Shown in pieces: positions 25,667 to 33,882 of a stretch of DNA of 64,000 bases. Source of the stretch: Gaiellasilicea sp963705515 (GTDB lineage Bacteria; Actinomycetota; Thermoleophilia; Gaiellales; Gaiellaceae); the NCBI GenBank assembly GCA_963705515.1, contig CAVPJV010000008.1, positions 744,001-808,000 of the forward strand. Direction: 5' to 3'. The notes under the pieces are model-generated. The model saw only the letters and a program-made list of their open reading frames with translations, did not search any database and was not told the DNA's origin. Each line of letters opens with the position of its first letter. The first letter of the stretch is position 1. A program made the position numbers and the translations under genes.

Positions 25667-26892
25667 CCGGACGCCGCGAGCGTGGTGGCGAAGCGGTCCT
25701 GCGCCAGCCTCGCCCAGTACGTCGAGATCGGGCGGCCGTTCTGGAGGACGGCGAAGACGTAACGGTTGCGCACGAACCCCGACAGCGCCGATGCAGTCCG
25801 CGTCGTCCCGGTCTTGGCGATCACCTGGCCGCGTGCCGGGTGCTTCGCCATCCTGTCCTCGAGGGTGCCGTTGACGCCGGCGACCGCGAGCGACTGGAGA
25901 AAGGCGTCGCGAAGATCGCCCTGCGCCAACCCCGCCTCGAGGAGCGCGACGACCGCCGCCGCGGTCAGGCGGTCGAGGCCCGAGAGCCCCGAGCCGTCGG
26001 CGAGCCGGACCCCGGCGAGCGGCACGCCCGCCTCGCCGAGCGCGGCGCGGATCACACGCGTCCCGGCGGCCGTCGAGCCGGCGCCTGCGTAGGACGCTCC
26101 GAGCTGCTTGACGAGCATCTCCGCCGTGTAGTTGTCGCTCTCGCGCCCCATGAACCGCACGATGTCGGCGAGCGGCTCGGAGACGTCGCGCGCGAGCGGT
26201 AGTCCGGAGGTTGTCAGCACGCCGCCGTGGGTGCGCCCTCTCACCTTGACGCCGGCGGCCTCGAGCGATTGTCGGAGCAGCGATCCCGCCGCCAGCGCGG
26301 GCGTCGCCGACGTCCGGCCGCGGTACCAGCCCCGGTCGACGGCGAGGGCGGAGAGCGGCGGCGACTCGTAGAGGTAGAAGCTCGGCCGCCAGCCCGGCGC
26401 GGTCCGGCGCGCGTCGAACCAGGACTCGTCCGCGATCACGGCGCCGTCGACGCGTCGGATCCCCCAGGAGGAGACCTCGGCCGCGAGGGCGTCGAGGTCG
26501 GACGGCTCCAGGGTCGGGTCGCCGAATCCGCGCAGCCAGAGGTCTCCGTGCCAGACATCGCCGACGAGCGTTCCGCTGCCCACGACCTCGGTGTGGAAGC
26601 GATAGCCGGGGCCGAGCAGGGCCAGCGCGGCGTAGGCGACGGGAAGCTTCTGATTCGACGCCGGAACGAGCGACAGGCTCGCGTTCCGCTCGAAGACGAC
26701 GGCGCCGGTGCGCAGGTCGATCGCGAGCGCAGCCGTTCGTGCGGGGTCGACGTGCGGCACCGCGAGCGCCTTCGCCAGCCGCGTCGTGAGCGTCGCGTCG
26801 GCTGCGCGCGCCGGCGCAGCGACCGCGAGCAGCAAAGCGACGAGCGCGAGACATGGGCCGAGGCGGCGCCGAAGATAGGCCCGGCGGCCCAT
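25663..26892 (-). CDS. dacB: D-alanyl-D-alanine carboxypeptidase/endopeptidase, PBP4 family (S13)
   Basis: The 409-residue product has a signal peptide (MGRRAYLRRRLGPCLALVALLL) and the three penicillin-binding motifs of the S13 family: SNQK at 79-82, SDN in GRESDNYTAEML, and KTGT in VIAKTGTTRTAS. It trims or cleaves peptide cross-links in peptidoglycan outside the membrane. The start at ATG 26892 is set by the signal peptide; the frame continues upstream without homology. Divergent from the small coiled-coil gene. Confidence 0.92.
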   Translation of the reverse strand: MGRRAYLRRRLGPCLALVALLLAVAAPARAADATLTTRLAKALAVPHVDPARTAALAIDLRTGAVVFERNASLSLVPASNQKLPVAYAALALLGPGYRFHTEVVGSGTLVGDVWHGDLWLRGFGDPTLEPSDLDALAAEVSSWGIRRVDGAVIADESWFDARRTAPGWRPSFYLYESPPLSALAVDRGWYRGRTSATPALAAGSLLRQSLEAAGVKVRGRTHGGVLTTSGLPLARDVSEPLADIVRFMGRESDNYTAEMLVKQLGASYAGAGSTAAGTRVIRAALGEAGVPLAGVRLADGSGLSGLDRLTAAAVVALLEAGLAQGDLRDAFLQSLAVAGVNGTLEDRMAKHPARGQVIAKTGTTRTASALSGFVRNRYVFAVLQNGRPISTYWARLAQDRFATTLAASG

Positions 26893-26928
26893 GTCCCGCG
26901 CCGCTCTGCGGCTGATAATCGAAGTGCT

Positions 26929-27231
26929 GTGGACGACCGCCTCCCCGGGGTGATGGCCGAGATTCGGTCCCTTCTCGACCTGCCTGCGGGCGCCGAGCTG
27001 CCGCCGCGTGCCGATGTCGAGAACACGCTCACGAGCGGCTACGCGTACGCGCTCGGGCTGGAGCGCGACCGGCTCCGGATCGAGCGGTCGCTGCGGGCGC
27101 TCGTGCGCTCGACCGAGCGGCCCGACCAGCACGAAATCGCCACGCTCTCGCGGACCCTCGCCGAGGCCGATCAGGAACTCGCGGGCGTTCGCGCCATGCT
27201 TGCTTCGGTGCGCGCTCAAGCCCTGGGTTAG
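26929..27231 (+). CDS. Small helical protein of unknown function
   Basis: About 100 residues follow GTG 26929 (ATG 26953 is an alternative start). The sequence is mostly charged helix: ERDRLRIERSLRALV and later SRTLAEADQELAGVRAMLA, consistent with a short coiled coil. It stands between the divergent dacB-like gene and the convergent response regulator, whose stop overlaps its own. No family is recognised. Confidence 0.6.
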   Translation: MDDRLPGVMAEIRSLLDLPAGAELPPRADVENTLTSGYAYALGLERDRLRIERSLRALVRSTERPDQHEIATLSRTLAEADQELAGVRAMLASVRAQALG

Positions 27232-27890
27232 ACGATCCCCGACCGCACCGCATAGACGGCGGCCTGGATCCGGTTCTCGATCTGCAGCTTCATCAGGATG
27301 TTCGAGATGTGGTTCTTGACCGTCTTCGGGCTGATGTGGAGCTCGCCGGCGATCATGGCGTTGTCCTTGCCGTTCGCGATCAGCTTCAGCACCTGGATCT
27401 CGCGGTCGGAGAGCTCGGTTCGGATCGTCGCGGCCGCCTCGGGCGCCGCGGTCGTCGCACGCACGTGCTGGAGCACCTTGCCGGCGATGTGCGGCGAGAT
27501 CAGCGACTCGCCCACCGCCGCGGCCTCGAGGCCCTGCATCAGCTCCTGGATTGAGGCGTCCTTGAGCAGGTAGCCGCACGCTCCGGCGAGGATCGCGTCC
27601 ATCACGTCCTGCTCCTGGTCGGAGATCGTCAGCACGACGACGCGCGTCAGCGGCGCGTCGCGGCTGATATGGCGGGTCGCCTCGACCCCGCTCATCCCCG
27701 GCATGTTCAGGTCCATCACAACGACGTCCGGCGCGGCCTCCCGCACGTACTGGAGCGCTTCCGATCCGCTCGACGCCTCGGCGATGATGTCGACGCCCTG
27801 CTCTTCGAGCAGGTTGCGCAGCCCGGTGCGGAAGAGGTCGTGGTCGTCGACGAGCAGCACGCGGATGGCGGGCGTCCCGGTGTCGTGCAT
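27228..27890 (-). CDS. Response regulator, NarL/LuxR family
   Basis: The 220-residue product has a receiver domain with acidic pair D15-D16, phosphoacceptor D60 in VVMDLNMPG and the Lys in YLLKDAS, joined to a LuxR-type helix-turn-helix at about 155-215 (LSDREIQVLKLIANGKDNAMIAGELHISPKTVKNHI). No histidine kinase is adjacent, so its partner is elsewhere. The frame is open far upstream, but ATG 27890 gives a standard N-terminus. Confidence 0.92.
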   Translation of the reverse strand: MHDTGTPAIRVLLVDDHDLFRTGLRNLLEEQGVDIIAEASSGSEALQYVREAAPDVVVMDLNMPGMSGVEATRHISRDAPLTRVVVLTISDQEQDVMDAILAGACGYLLKDASIQELMQGLEAAAVGESLISPHIAGKVLQHVRATTAAPEAAATIRTELSDREIQVLKLIANGKDNAMIAGELHISPKTVKNHISNILMKLQIENRIQAAVYAVRSGIV

Positions 27891-27943
27891 CGAAGCGGTG
27901 TCGTCCAGCGCTGCCCCCCTCGGTTTCGGCAGGCGCGAGTCTA

Positions 27944-28981
27944 CTAGTGGACGGTGACGGTGACGGTGCGGCGGCCCCACTGGCGCGCCTGCGCGGCCGT
28001 CGCGAACCACACGTCGATCATGTTCCCGTGCACCGCGCCGCCGGTGTCGGCGGCGATGCCGACGCCGTAGCCGGGGATCGTCAGCCGCATTCCGAGCGGG
28101 ATTACGGCCGGATCGACCGCAACGACGCCGGGCGCCGTCGGGATCCCGGTCGACGTCCGACCCCGGATCGTGTAGCCGGTCGCGCTGACGGTGAGCGTGC
28201 GCTCTCCGGAGGGGGTGACCATCGGCGCCGCGATCTCGACCGGCGACAGCGCAGGCGGCGGCGAGGCGACCGCGAGGGCCGTCGTCCGGGTCGCGGCCGT
28301 CCGTGCCTGAGCTTCGATCGCTGCGATCCGGACTGCGTTCAGACCTTGCTGGCGGCGCAGCTCGCCGATCAGCCCGCGCCGCTCGACCGCCGTCGCTTCG
28401 AGCGACGCCGTGCGAGCCTCGGCGGCTGCCGCCAGTCCGTCCAGCTCGGCATCCCGCTCGGCCAGACGCGCCGAGAGCCCCGCCAGCCGGGTACGCGCCG
28501 TGCGCGCCTGCTCGACGATCCGGTTGTTCTGGCCGACGGCCCTGCTGATCCCGTCGAGGCCGGCAATGGCCTCGTCGAGCGACTTGGCGCCGAGCAGCAC
28601 GGCGAGCGGATCGTTGCCGGACTGCTGATAGAGCGTGCGGGCCAGGTTCGAGAGCTCGCTCTGAGATGCCAGCAGCGCCTGTCTCGCGACCGCCAGCTGC
28701 GTCTGTGCGGAAGCCCGCTCGCGTGCCAGTGCCTCGCGGCGCGCTTCGATCCCGGCGAGCTCGGTGCGCGCCCGGCCGAGCTGCGACTCGAGCGAGTACA
28801 GCTCGAGCGTCGCCGCCGCGGCGCGTGCCTCCAGCGAGCCGGAGCGAGCCTGCAGGCCCGCGGCAGCAGGCTGCGGGCCGGTCGCGCCCGCCGCGAGCGC
28901 GACGGGGACTGAGGCGAGCAGGAACAGTCCTGTGAAAACGGCTGCGAGACGCGCCGCATCGCTCGTCGGATGCGCTTTCAC
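27944..28981 (-). CDS. Secreted coiled-coil protein with 3D (double-psi barrel) domain
   Basis: The 345-residue product starts with a signal peptide (LAAVFTGLFLLASVPVALA), then about 190 residues of coiled coil rich in Ala, Arg, Leu and Glu. It ends with a 3D domain (residues 255-345): VSATGYTIRGRTSTGIPT, VAVDPAVIPLGMRLTIPGYG and AADTGGAVHGNMIDVWF, containing the three conserved Asp residues. Such domains occur in lytic transglycosylases and Rpf-type cell-wall enzymes. The gene is divergent from an NlpC/P60 gene with the same coiled-coil design, so both probably act on peptidoglycan. Confidence 0.88.
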   Translation of the reverse strand: MKAHPTSDAARLAAVFTGLFLLASVPVALAAGATGPQPAAAGLQARSGSLEARAAAATLELYSLESQLGRARTELAGIEARREALARERASAQTQLAVARQALLASQSELSNLARTLYQQSGNDPLAVLLGAKSLDEAIAGLDGISRAVGQNNRIVEQARTARTRLAGLSARLAERDAELDGLAAAAEARTASLEATAVERRGLIGELRRQQGLNAVRIAAIEAQARTAATRTTALAVASPPPALSPVEIAAPMVTPSGERTLTVSATGYTIRGRTSTGIPTAPGVVAVDPAVIPLGMRLTIPGYGVGIAADTGGAVHGNMIDVWFATAAQARQWGRRTVTVTVH

Positions 28982-29075
28982 GAGGCGACGACCGTAGCAC
29001 CTTTACCGCCTCGGCGCGGTTGTTTGTGCTTCGTAAAGCCGTGACCGCCGTGGGCGAATTTGGCTCAGTTGAGCG

Positions 29076-29104
29076 TTGCAGCTATCCGGCAGGGCTGCTA
29101 GGGT
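29076..29104 (+). promoter_or_regulatory. Promoter for the NlpC/P60 gene
   Basis: TTGCAG (29076-29081) and TAGGGT (29099-29104) are separated by 17 bases, a good sigma-70-type promoter. Transcription would start near 29111, leaving a leader of 55-95 bases before the coding sequence. Confidence 0.55.
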
Positions 29105-29205
29105 GCCGCACTTGTGACGGACCTGGCCCCCACCGGGCTGCCACGTGTGTCCGAACGGGAGAACGCGTAATCCGTTCGCGCACGAGACAGGCGCCGCTGA
29201 TCTTG

Positions 29206-30285
29206 ATGCTGTTGACGGCACTTTTCGTGGCCGCCTCTTTGGCATCCGTCAGATCCGCGGCCGCGGATCCGTCCATCTCCGCCAAGCGCGCCGAGGCTCA
29301 GAGCGTCCTCGCCCAGATCCAGGAGATCGACGGCCAGCTCTCGCATGCGATCGAGTCGTACAACCTCGCGAACATCCAGCTCGACCGGATCCGGGGTGAG
29401 CTGAGGACGAATTCCCACCATCTGACGGTCGCGCGGACGAGCCTCAAGGCGGCACAGGCACACCTGTCGGCCCGCCTCGTCGCGCTCTACAAGGGCGGCG
29501 GCAGCGGCGGCACGATCGAGGTCATCCTCGCGGCCAAGTCGATGGACGACCTGCTGAACCGGATCGATGCCGTCGATCGCGTCTCCGCGCAGGACACGCG
29601 CGTGCTCCGGGAGGTCAAGAGCTTCCGCGCGCAGGCGATCGAGAGCAAGCGCCGACTCGAGCGCGCCCAGAAGGAACAGGTTCGGGTCGTCGCCGACAAG
29701 GCGGCGCAGCGCAGCTCGATCGAAGGCCAGCTCGCGGAGCGTCAGCGCCTGCTCTCCTCGATCAAGGATCAGATCGCCAGCCTCGAAGCGGCGGAGCAGC
29801 GCCGTCAGGAACGGCTCGCCGCCGAGGCCCAGGCGCGCTTCCGCGCCACCCAGCAACAGTCCGCCGAAGCCGCGCCGCAGGCCCTGATCGAGTCGGACTC
29901 GTTCGAGGAGGCCATCGCTCCCCCGCCGGACGCCCGCTACGGCGGCGTGGTCGGGATCGCGATGCAGTACCTCGGCACGCCGTACGTCTGGGGCGGCGCC
30001 AGCCCAGGTGGCTTCGACTGCTCCGGTTTCGTTTCGTACGTCTACGGCCAGATGGGCGTCTCGCTCCCGCATCACGCCGCCTCGCAGTACGGGATGGGCA
30101 CGCCCGTCTCGCGCGACGAGCTCCAGCCCGGCGACCTCGTCTTCTTCGATGGGCTCGGCCACGTCGGCATCTACATCGGCGGCGGCCAGTTCGTCCACTC
30201 GCCGCACACGGGCGACGTGGTCAAGATCTCCAGCCTCTACGACTCCTGGTACGCGAGTACCTGGGTGGGGGGGCGCAGGATCTAG
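29206..30285 (+). CDS. Secreted NlpC/P60 peptidoglycan hydrolase with coiled-coil domain
   Basis: Residues from AADPSISAKRAEAQSVLAQ form a long coiled coil of about 215 residues. The C-terminal 120 residues are an NlpC/P60 domain with the catalytic Cys in GGFDCSGFVSYVYGQ, His in GHVGIYIG and the third residue in FVHSPHTGD. It cleaves the D-Glu/diaminopimelate bond of peptide stems, like RipA. The design matches the divergent 3D-domain protein. ATG 29206 is the first canonical start behind the promoter, but the native signal peptide seems to begin further up with basic residues RSRTRQ. A GTA at 29167 sits at ideal distance from gggagaa, where GTG would be expected. Confidence 0.88.
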   Translation: MLLTALFVAASLASVRSAAADPSISAKRAEAQSVLAQIQEIDGQLSHAIESYNLANIQLDRIRGELRTNSHHLTVARTSLKAAQAHLSARLVALYKGGGSGGTIEVILAAKSMDDLLNRIDAVDRVSAQDTRVLREVKSFRAQAIESKRRLERAQKEQVRVVADKAAQRSSIEGQLAERQRLLSSIKDQIASLEAAEQRRQERLAAEAQARFRATQQQSAEAAPQALIESDSFEEAIAPPPDARYGGVVGIAMQYLGTPYVWGGASPGGFDCSGFVSYVYGQMGVSLPHHAASQYGMGTPVSRDELQPGDLVFFDGLGHVGIYIGGGQFVHSPHTGDVVKISSLYDSWYASTWVGGRRI

Positions 30286-30731
30286 CGCCCGTGGGCGTGG
30301 TGGTGCTCGTGCACCACTGCGTGACCCTTGCCGCGGGCGATCAGCCAGCGGTTGACCGGGAAGGCGACCGCGCCTGCGATCACGAGCGCGGCGGCGAGGC
30401 TGCCCCAGAAGAGCGCGTCGGTCAGGCCTGCCCCCAGCGCACCGGGGATCAGCAGCATGATCGCGTTGTCGACGATCTCCATCACGGCGATCGAGATCGT
30501 GTCGGAGGCGAGCGCGAGCGGGATCGCTGCGCTCAGCGCCATGCCTGCGCGCAGCAGCGGCAGCATCGTCAGCGAGTAGCCGAAGAGGAAGGCGAGCACG
30601 ACCGCGAGCACGATCGTCGCGACGTCGCCCCAGCCCAGTGCGGTGCCGATCACCATCCCGAGCACCTCGCCGATCGCGCAGCCGGTGAGGCAGTGGGCCG
30701 TAGCGCTGAACGCGAGCCGGTTGAGGCTCAG
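30282..30731 (-). CDS. DUF4396-type membrane protein
   Basis: The product has three or four hydrophobic helices and ends with FPVNRWLIARGKGHAVVH and a His-rich tail (EHHHAHGR). Family-like sequence (TAHCLTGCAIGEVLGMVIG) begins about 20 residues upstream of the first ATG (30665) and even of the GTG before it. The frame is open to a CTG at 30731 that overlaps the upstream stop (CTGA). A CTG start or a base change would restore a normal N-terminus. Function is unknown; the conserved His/Cys suggest metal binding. It follows the acyl-CoA synthetase in the same operon. Confidence 0.65.
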   Translation of the reverse strand: MSLNRLAFSATAHCLTGCAIGEVLGMVIGTALGWGDVATIVLAVVLAFLFGYSLTMLPLLRAGMALSAAIPLALASDTISIAVMEIVDNAIMLLIPGALGAGLTDALFWGSLAAALVIAGAVAFPVNRWLIARGKGHAVVHEHHHAHGR

Positions 30732-32518
30732 ATACCGGCCGCCTGGTTCAGCGTCTCGCCCTCGTAGAGCTCGGCGAGCTCGCCGTCGAAATGGCTGGCG
30801 ACAACGCGCCGCTTCAGCTTCAGCGTCGGCGTCAGCTCGTCGTCGTCCATCGTGAAGTCGCGCGGCAGGATCACGAAGCGCTTGATCTGCTCGTAGCGCG
30901 AGCGCTCTGCATTGACGCCGTCGACGACTTCCTGGACGAGGTCACGGACCTCCTCCGACCGGGACAGGCTTGCCATGTCCGTCGGCAGGCCGCGCTCGGC
31001 GGCCCAGGCCTGCAGCGCTTCGGGGTCGAGCGTGACCAGCGCCGCGATGTAGGGCTGGCGGTCACCGACGACCATCGCCTGGGAGATGTACTTCGAGGTC
31101 TTGAGGTCGTTCTCCAGGTTCTGTGGGGCGACGTTCTTGCCGCCGGCCGTGACGATGATGTCCTTCTTGCGGTCGGTGATGGTCACGAATCCGTCAGCGT
31201 CGATCTCGGCGATGTCGCCGCTCCGGAGCCAGCCGTCGGCGCCGAGCACCTCAGCCGTCGCCTCCGGATCCTTGAAGTAGCCCTGGAAGACGGTGTCGCT
31301 TCGGATCAGCAGCTCGCCGTCCTCGGCCAGCTTGAGCTCGGTGCCCGGCAGCGCGCGTCCGACGGTGCCGAAGCGGTAGTCCTCCTGCGTGTTCGTCGAC
31401 GCGGCGGTCGTGCACTCGGTCAGGCCGTAGCCCTCGACCAGGAGGATGTCGATCGCGTGGAAGAACTCCGCGATCTCGGCCGAGAGCGGCGCACCGCCGG
31501 AGATCGCCAGCCGCAGCCGGCCGCCGAGTCGCGCTTTCACCTTCGCGTAGACGAGCCGGTCGGCGATCCGATGCTGGGCCATCAGCGTCGCCGGCACCGG
31601 CTGCCCGGCGCGTCGGAGCTCGCTGACGCGGCGGCCGACGCCGAGCGCCCAGTCGATCAACCTCCGCTTGACGCCCGACTCGGCGTCGAACTTGGCGACG
31701 ACGGCGGTGTGGATCTTCTCGTAGACGCGCGGGACGCTCGGGAAGACGGTCGGCTTCACCGCCGGCAGCGCCGCGGCCGCCTGGAGCGGGTCGGGCAGGA
31801 AGGCGATCGCGTAGCCGACGTAGGCGCCGGACAGGTGCATCAGCCGGCCGAAGTTGTGCGCGAGCGGGAGGTAGAGGAGCATCGTGTCCTCCGGCCCGGT
31901 GAAGCTCGGCAGGTCGTCGACGACCGCGACCATCGCGTAGTAGTTCCGGTGCGAGATCATGCAGCCCTTCGGCGGCCCGGTCGTCCCGGACGTGTAGATG
32001 TACGTGAAGAGGTCGTCCTCCTCGATCCGCTCGCCGGCCTCGCGCAGCGCGTTCGGGTGCTCGGCCGCGTAGGCGCGCCCACGGGCGGCCAGGTCGTCGA
32101 GGTCGGCGTAGGTGAGCACGTGGCGAAGCTTCTCCGCGTCGCCGCGCACCGACTCGACCTTGGCCCGCTGCGTCTCGTCCTCGCAGAGCACGCCGACCGA
32201 CTCCGAGTGCTCGAGGATGTAGCCGGCTTCCTTCGGCGAGCTGTTCGCGTAGATCGCGGCGCCGATCGCCCCGATCGAGCCGAGCGCGAAGTCGAAGAGC
32301 GCCCACTCGACGCGGCTCGAGCCCAGGATCGCGAAAGCGTCGCCCTTGCGGACACCGAGCGAGAGCAGCCCGTTCGCGTAGCTCTCGACCCGTTCCGCCG
32401 CCTCCGCCCACGACAGCGGCTTCCACTCCTCGCCGTCCTGGATCAGGTAGGCGGGCGTCTGCCGCCCGGCGGCCGCAGCGTCGCGCCAGAGCCGCTCGAT
32501 TGTGCGTTTATCCTCCAC
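30728..32518 (-). CDS. Long-chain acyl-CoA synthetase (AMP-forming, FadD15-like)
   Basis: The 596-residue product has the ANL signatures: YTSGTTGPPKGCMISHRN at about residue 175 (AMP binding), the VEGYGLTECT motif at about 355, the RSGDIAEID motif and the GGKNVAPQNLEN hinge with a downstream Lys region. It activates fatty acids to acyl-CoA on the membrane. The eukaryote-like size and QNLEN motif are typical of the FadD15 group in actinobacteria. It fits the many acyl-CoA dehydrogenases in the window. Confidence 0.9.
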   Translation of the reverse strand: MEDKRTIERLWRDAAAAGRQTPAYLIQDGEEWKPLSWAEAAERVESYANGLLSLGVRKGDAFAILGSSRVEWALFDFALGSIGAIGAAIYANSSPKEAGYILEHSESVGVLCEDETQRAKVESVRGDAEKLRHVLTYADLDDLAARGRAYAAEHPNALREAGERIEEDDLFTYIYTSGTTGPPKGCMISHRNYYAMVAVVDDLPSFTGPEDTMLLYLPLAHNFGRLMHLSGAYVGYAIAFLPDPLQAAAALPAVKPTVFPSVPRVYEKIHTAVVAKFDAESGVKRRLIDWALGVGRRVSELRRAGQPVPATLMAQHRIADRLVYAKVKARLGGRLRLAISGGAPLSAEIAEFFHAIDILLVEGYGLTECTTAASTNTQEDYRFGTVGRALPGTELKLAEDGELLIRSDTVFQGYFKDPEATAEVLGADGWLRSGDIAEIDADGFVTITDRKKDIIVTAGGKNVAPQNLENDLKTSKYISQAMVVGDRQPYIAALVTLDPEALQAWAAERGLPTDMASLSRSEEVRDLVQEVVDGVNAERSRYEQIKRFVILPRDFTMDDDELTPTLKLKRRVVASHFDGELAELYEGETLNQAAGI

Positions 32519-32592
32519 GGGTCAGACTTTAGGTGGAAGGGATGTCGTCGGGAAGGGCGAATCGGTTCGGTCCCTCTACACTGGAAGGCCAG

Positions 32593-33464
32593 ATGCGCAC
32601 CACCTGGAACGGCTCGATCAGCTTCGGACTCGTCTCGATCCCCGTGGGCCTCGCCCCGGCGACCAAGCCCGCCGCGCGCGCTTCGGACATTTCCTTCCGG
32701 ATGCTGCACCGCGAGTGCGGCACGCCGATCAAGCAGAAGCGCTTCTGCCCGGTGCACGAGCGCGACCTCGGCCCCGACGAGATCGTCAAGGGCTGGGAGG
32801 TCGCGAAGGGCCAGTTCGTGATCGTCGAGGACGAGGAGATCGAGGCGCTGCAGAACCGCGACGACTCGCGCTCGATCGAGATCAGCCGCTTCGTCGACGC
32901 GTCCGAGGTCGACCCGATCTTCTTCGACCGCACCTACTTCCTCGTTCCCGCCAGCGAACCCGCGGCGCGGCGGCCGTACGTGCTGCTGCTGAACGCGATG
33001 AACGAGAGCGGGATGGCGGCGCTCGGCCGGTTCGTGCAGCAGGGCCGGGAGAAGCTCTGCCTGATCCGGCCGAAGGGCGACGCGCTCGCGCTCGAGACGC
33101 TCTTCCTCGTCGCCGACGTGTACTCGCAGGCCGAGATCGAGGAGGCCGTCGAGGAGACGAACGGTGAAGGAGCCCGAGCTCGCGCTTGCGCAGCAGGTGA
33201 TCGAGAGCCTGGCAGGCGAATTCGACCCGTCCTCGCTCCAGAGCGACTACCGGCGCGACCTGAAGGCGCTGCTCGAGGCGAAGCTCGCCGGCGAGGAGAT
33301 CGCGGTTGCGCCGGAGCCGGCCGAGGAGGCGCCGACCGTCGATCTGATGGAGGCGCTCCGCCGCAGCGTCGAGGAGGCGAAGTCGGCCAAGCAGGCCGAG
33401 AACGGCGCCGCCAAAGGCGCCGAAGAAGGCATCCGCGCGGCCGAAGAAGACCGCGACGCGCTGA
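32593..33464 (+). CDS. ku: Non-homologous end-joining protein Ku, split over three frames
   Basis: ATG 32593 begins a typical Ku: MRTTWNGSISFGLVSIPVGLAPAT, then CGTPIKQKRFCPVHERDL and LFLVADVYSQAEIEE. Near 33163 the homology moves to the next frame (KEPELALAQQVIESLAGEFDPSSLQSDY and VDLMEALRRSVEEAK). Near 33402 it moves again, to a Lys/Pro-rich tail (KAPKKASARPKKTATR) ending at TGA 33462-33464, the usual basic Ku C-terminus. Each change equals one extra base. Ku binds double-strand break ends and recruits LigD, which is not nearby. Either the gene is inactivated or the sequence has two errors. Confidence 0.85.
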
Positions 33465-33476
33465 CTCTCTGCGCAG

Positions 33477-33506
33477 GATCGAAATCCGCAGAGGCGGATT
33501 CCGATC
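33477..33506 (+). terminator. Hairpin behind ku
   Basis: gatcgaaatccgc pairs with gcggattccgatc around an AGAG loop (12 of 13 pairs), 12 bases after the TGA that ends the restored Ku frame. Its position supports that TGA as the true end of ku. Confidence 0.65.
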
Positions 33507-33555
33507 GCGCCAAGACCTCTAAAGGGCCGCTAGCGCGGCCGGGCGCTGCTCTCCG

Positions 33556-33726
33556 TCAATGTGGTTGGGGCATTGCCCCGAGCGCTTCGAGCTGCGCTGC
33601 AAAGAGGGTCTTGTCGATCTTGCCCTGGTAGATGGGTACGCCTTCCTCGATGCACACCCGAATCACTTCCTGCCGGTCGATGCCGAGCTCCTTCGAAAGC
33701 TCATCGGGCGTCAGGTGATTCGCCAT
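33556..33726 (-). CDS. Small helical/HTH-like protein of unknown function
   Basis: The 56-residue product (ANHLTPDELSKELGIDRQEVIRVCIEEG and a short tail) looks like a single helix-turn-helix. The ATG at 33726 stands behind a very good ribosome binding site (agaggaggcagacca). An intrinsic terminator-like hairpin with a T-run lies 30-70 bases upstream on the same strand. No function can be named; a small DNA-binding regulator is possible. Confidence 0.7.
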   Translation of the reverse strand: MANHLTPDELSKELGIDRQEVIRVCIEEGVPIYQGKIDKTLFAAQLEALGAMPQPH

Positions 33727-33755
33727 TGGTCTGCCTCCTCTGTCTCGCGGCAATG

Positions 33756-33797
33756 AAAAAGCCCGCTGGGCGCAAGCTTGCTGCGCTCAGGCGGGCT
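33756..33797 (-). terminator. Intrinsic terminator/attenuator upstream of the small HTH-like gene
   Basis: On the minus strand agcccgcctgagcgcagca continues into a complementary half ending gcgggct, followed directly by TTTTTC. This is the best rho-independent terminator in the window. It stands between any upstream minus-strand promoter and the small gene at 33556-33726. A five-codon frame (MSEPA, stop) ends within the left arm, as a leader peptide would. Confidence 0.6.
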
Positions 33798-33882
33798 CGG
33801 ACATCGCTCGCTCGTTGTTCGCGGGAATCAACGGGCCCGCGCCCCCACATTCGCCATAGTGATCGAAGGATACTTTGCCCGG

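Noticed and set aside
29105..29170. A c-di-AMP (ydaO-type) riboswitch before the NlpC/P60 gene
   Set aside because: Such riboswitches are known before cell-wall hydrolase genes in actinobacteria, but the conserved blocks could not be matched here by eye. An Infernal search with RF00379 would decide.
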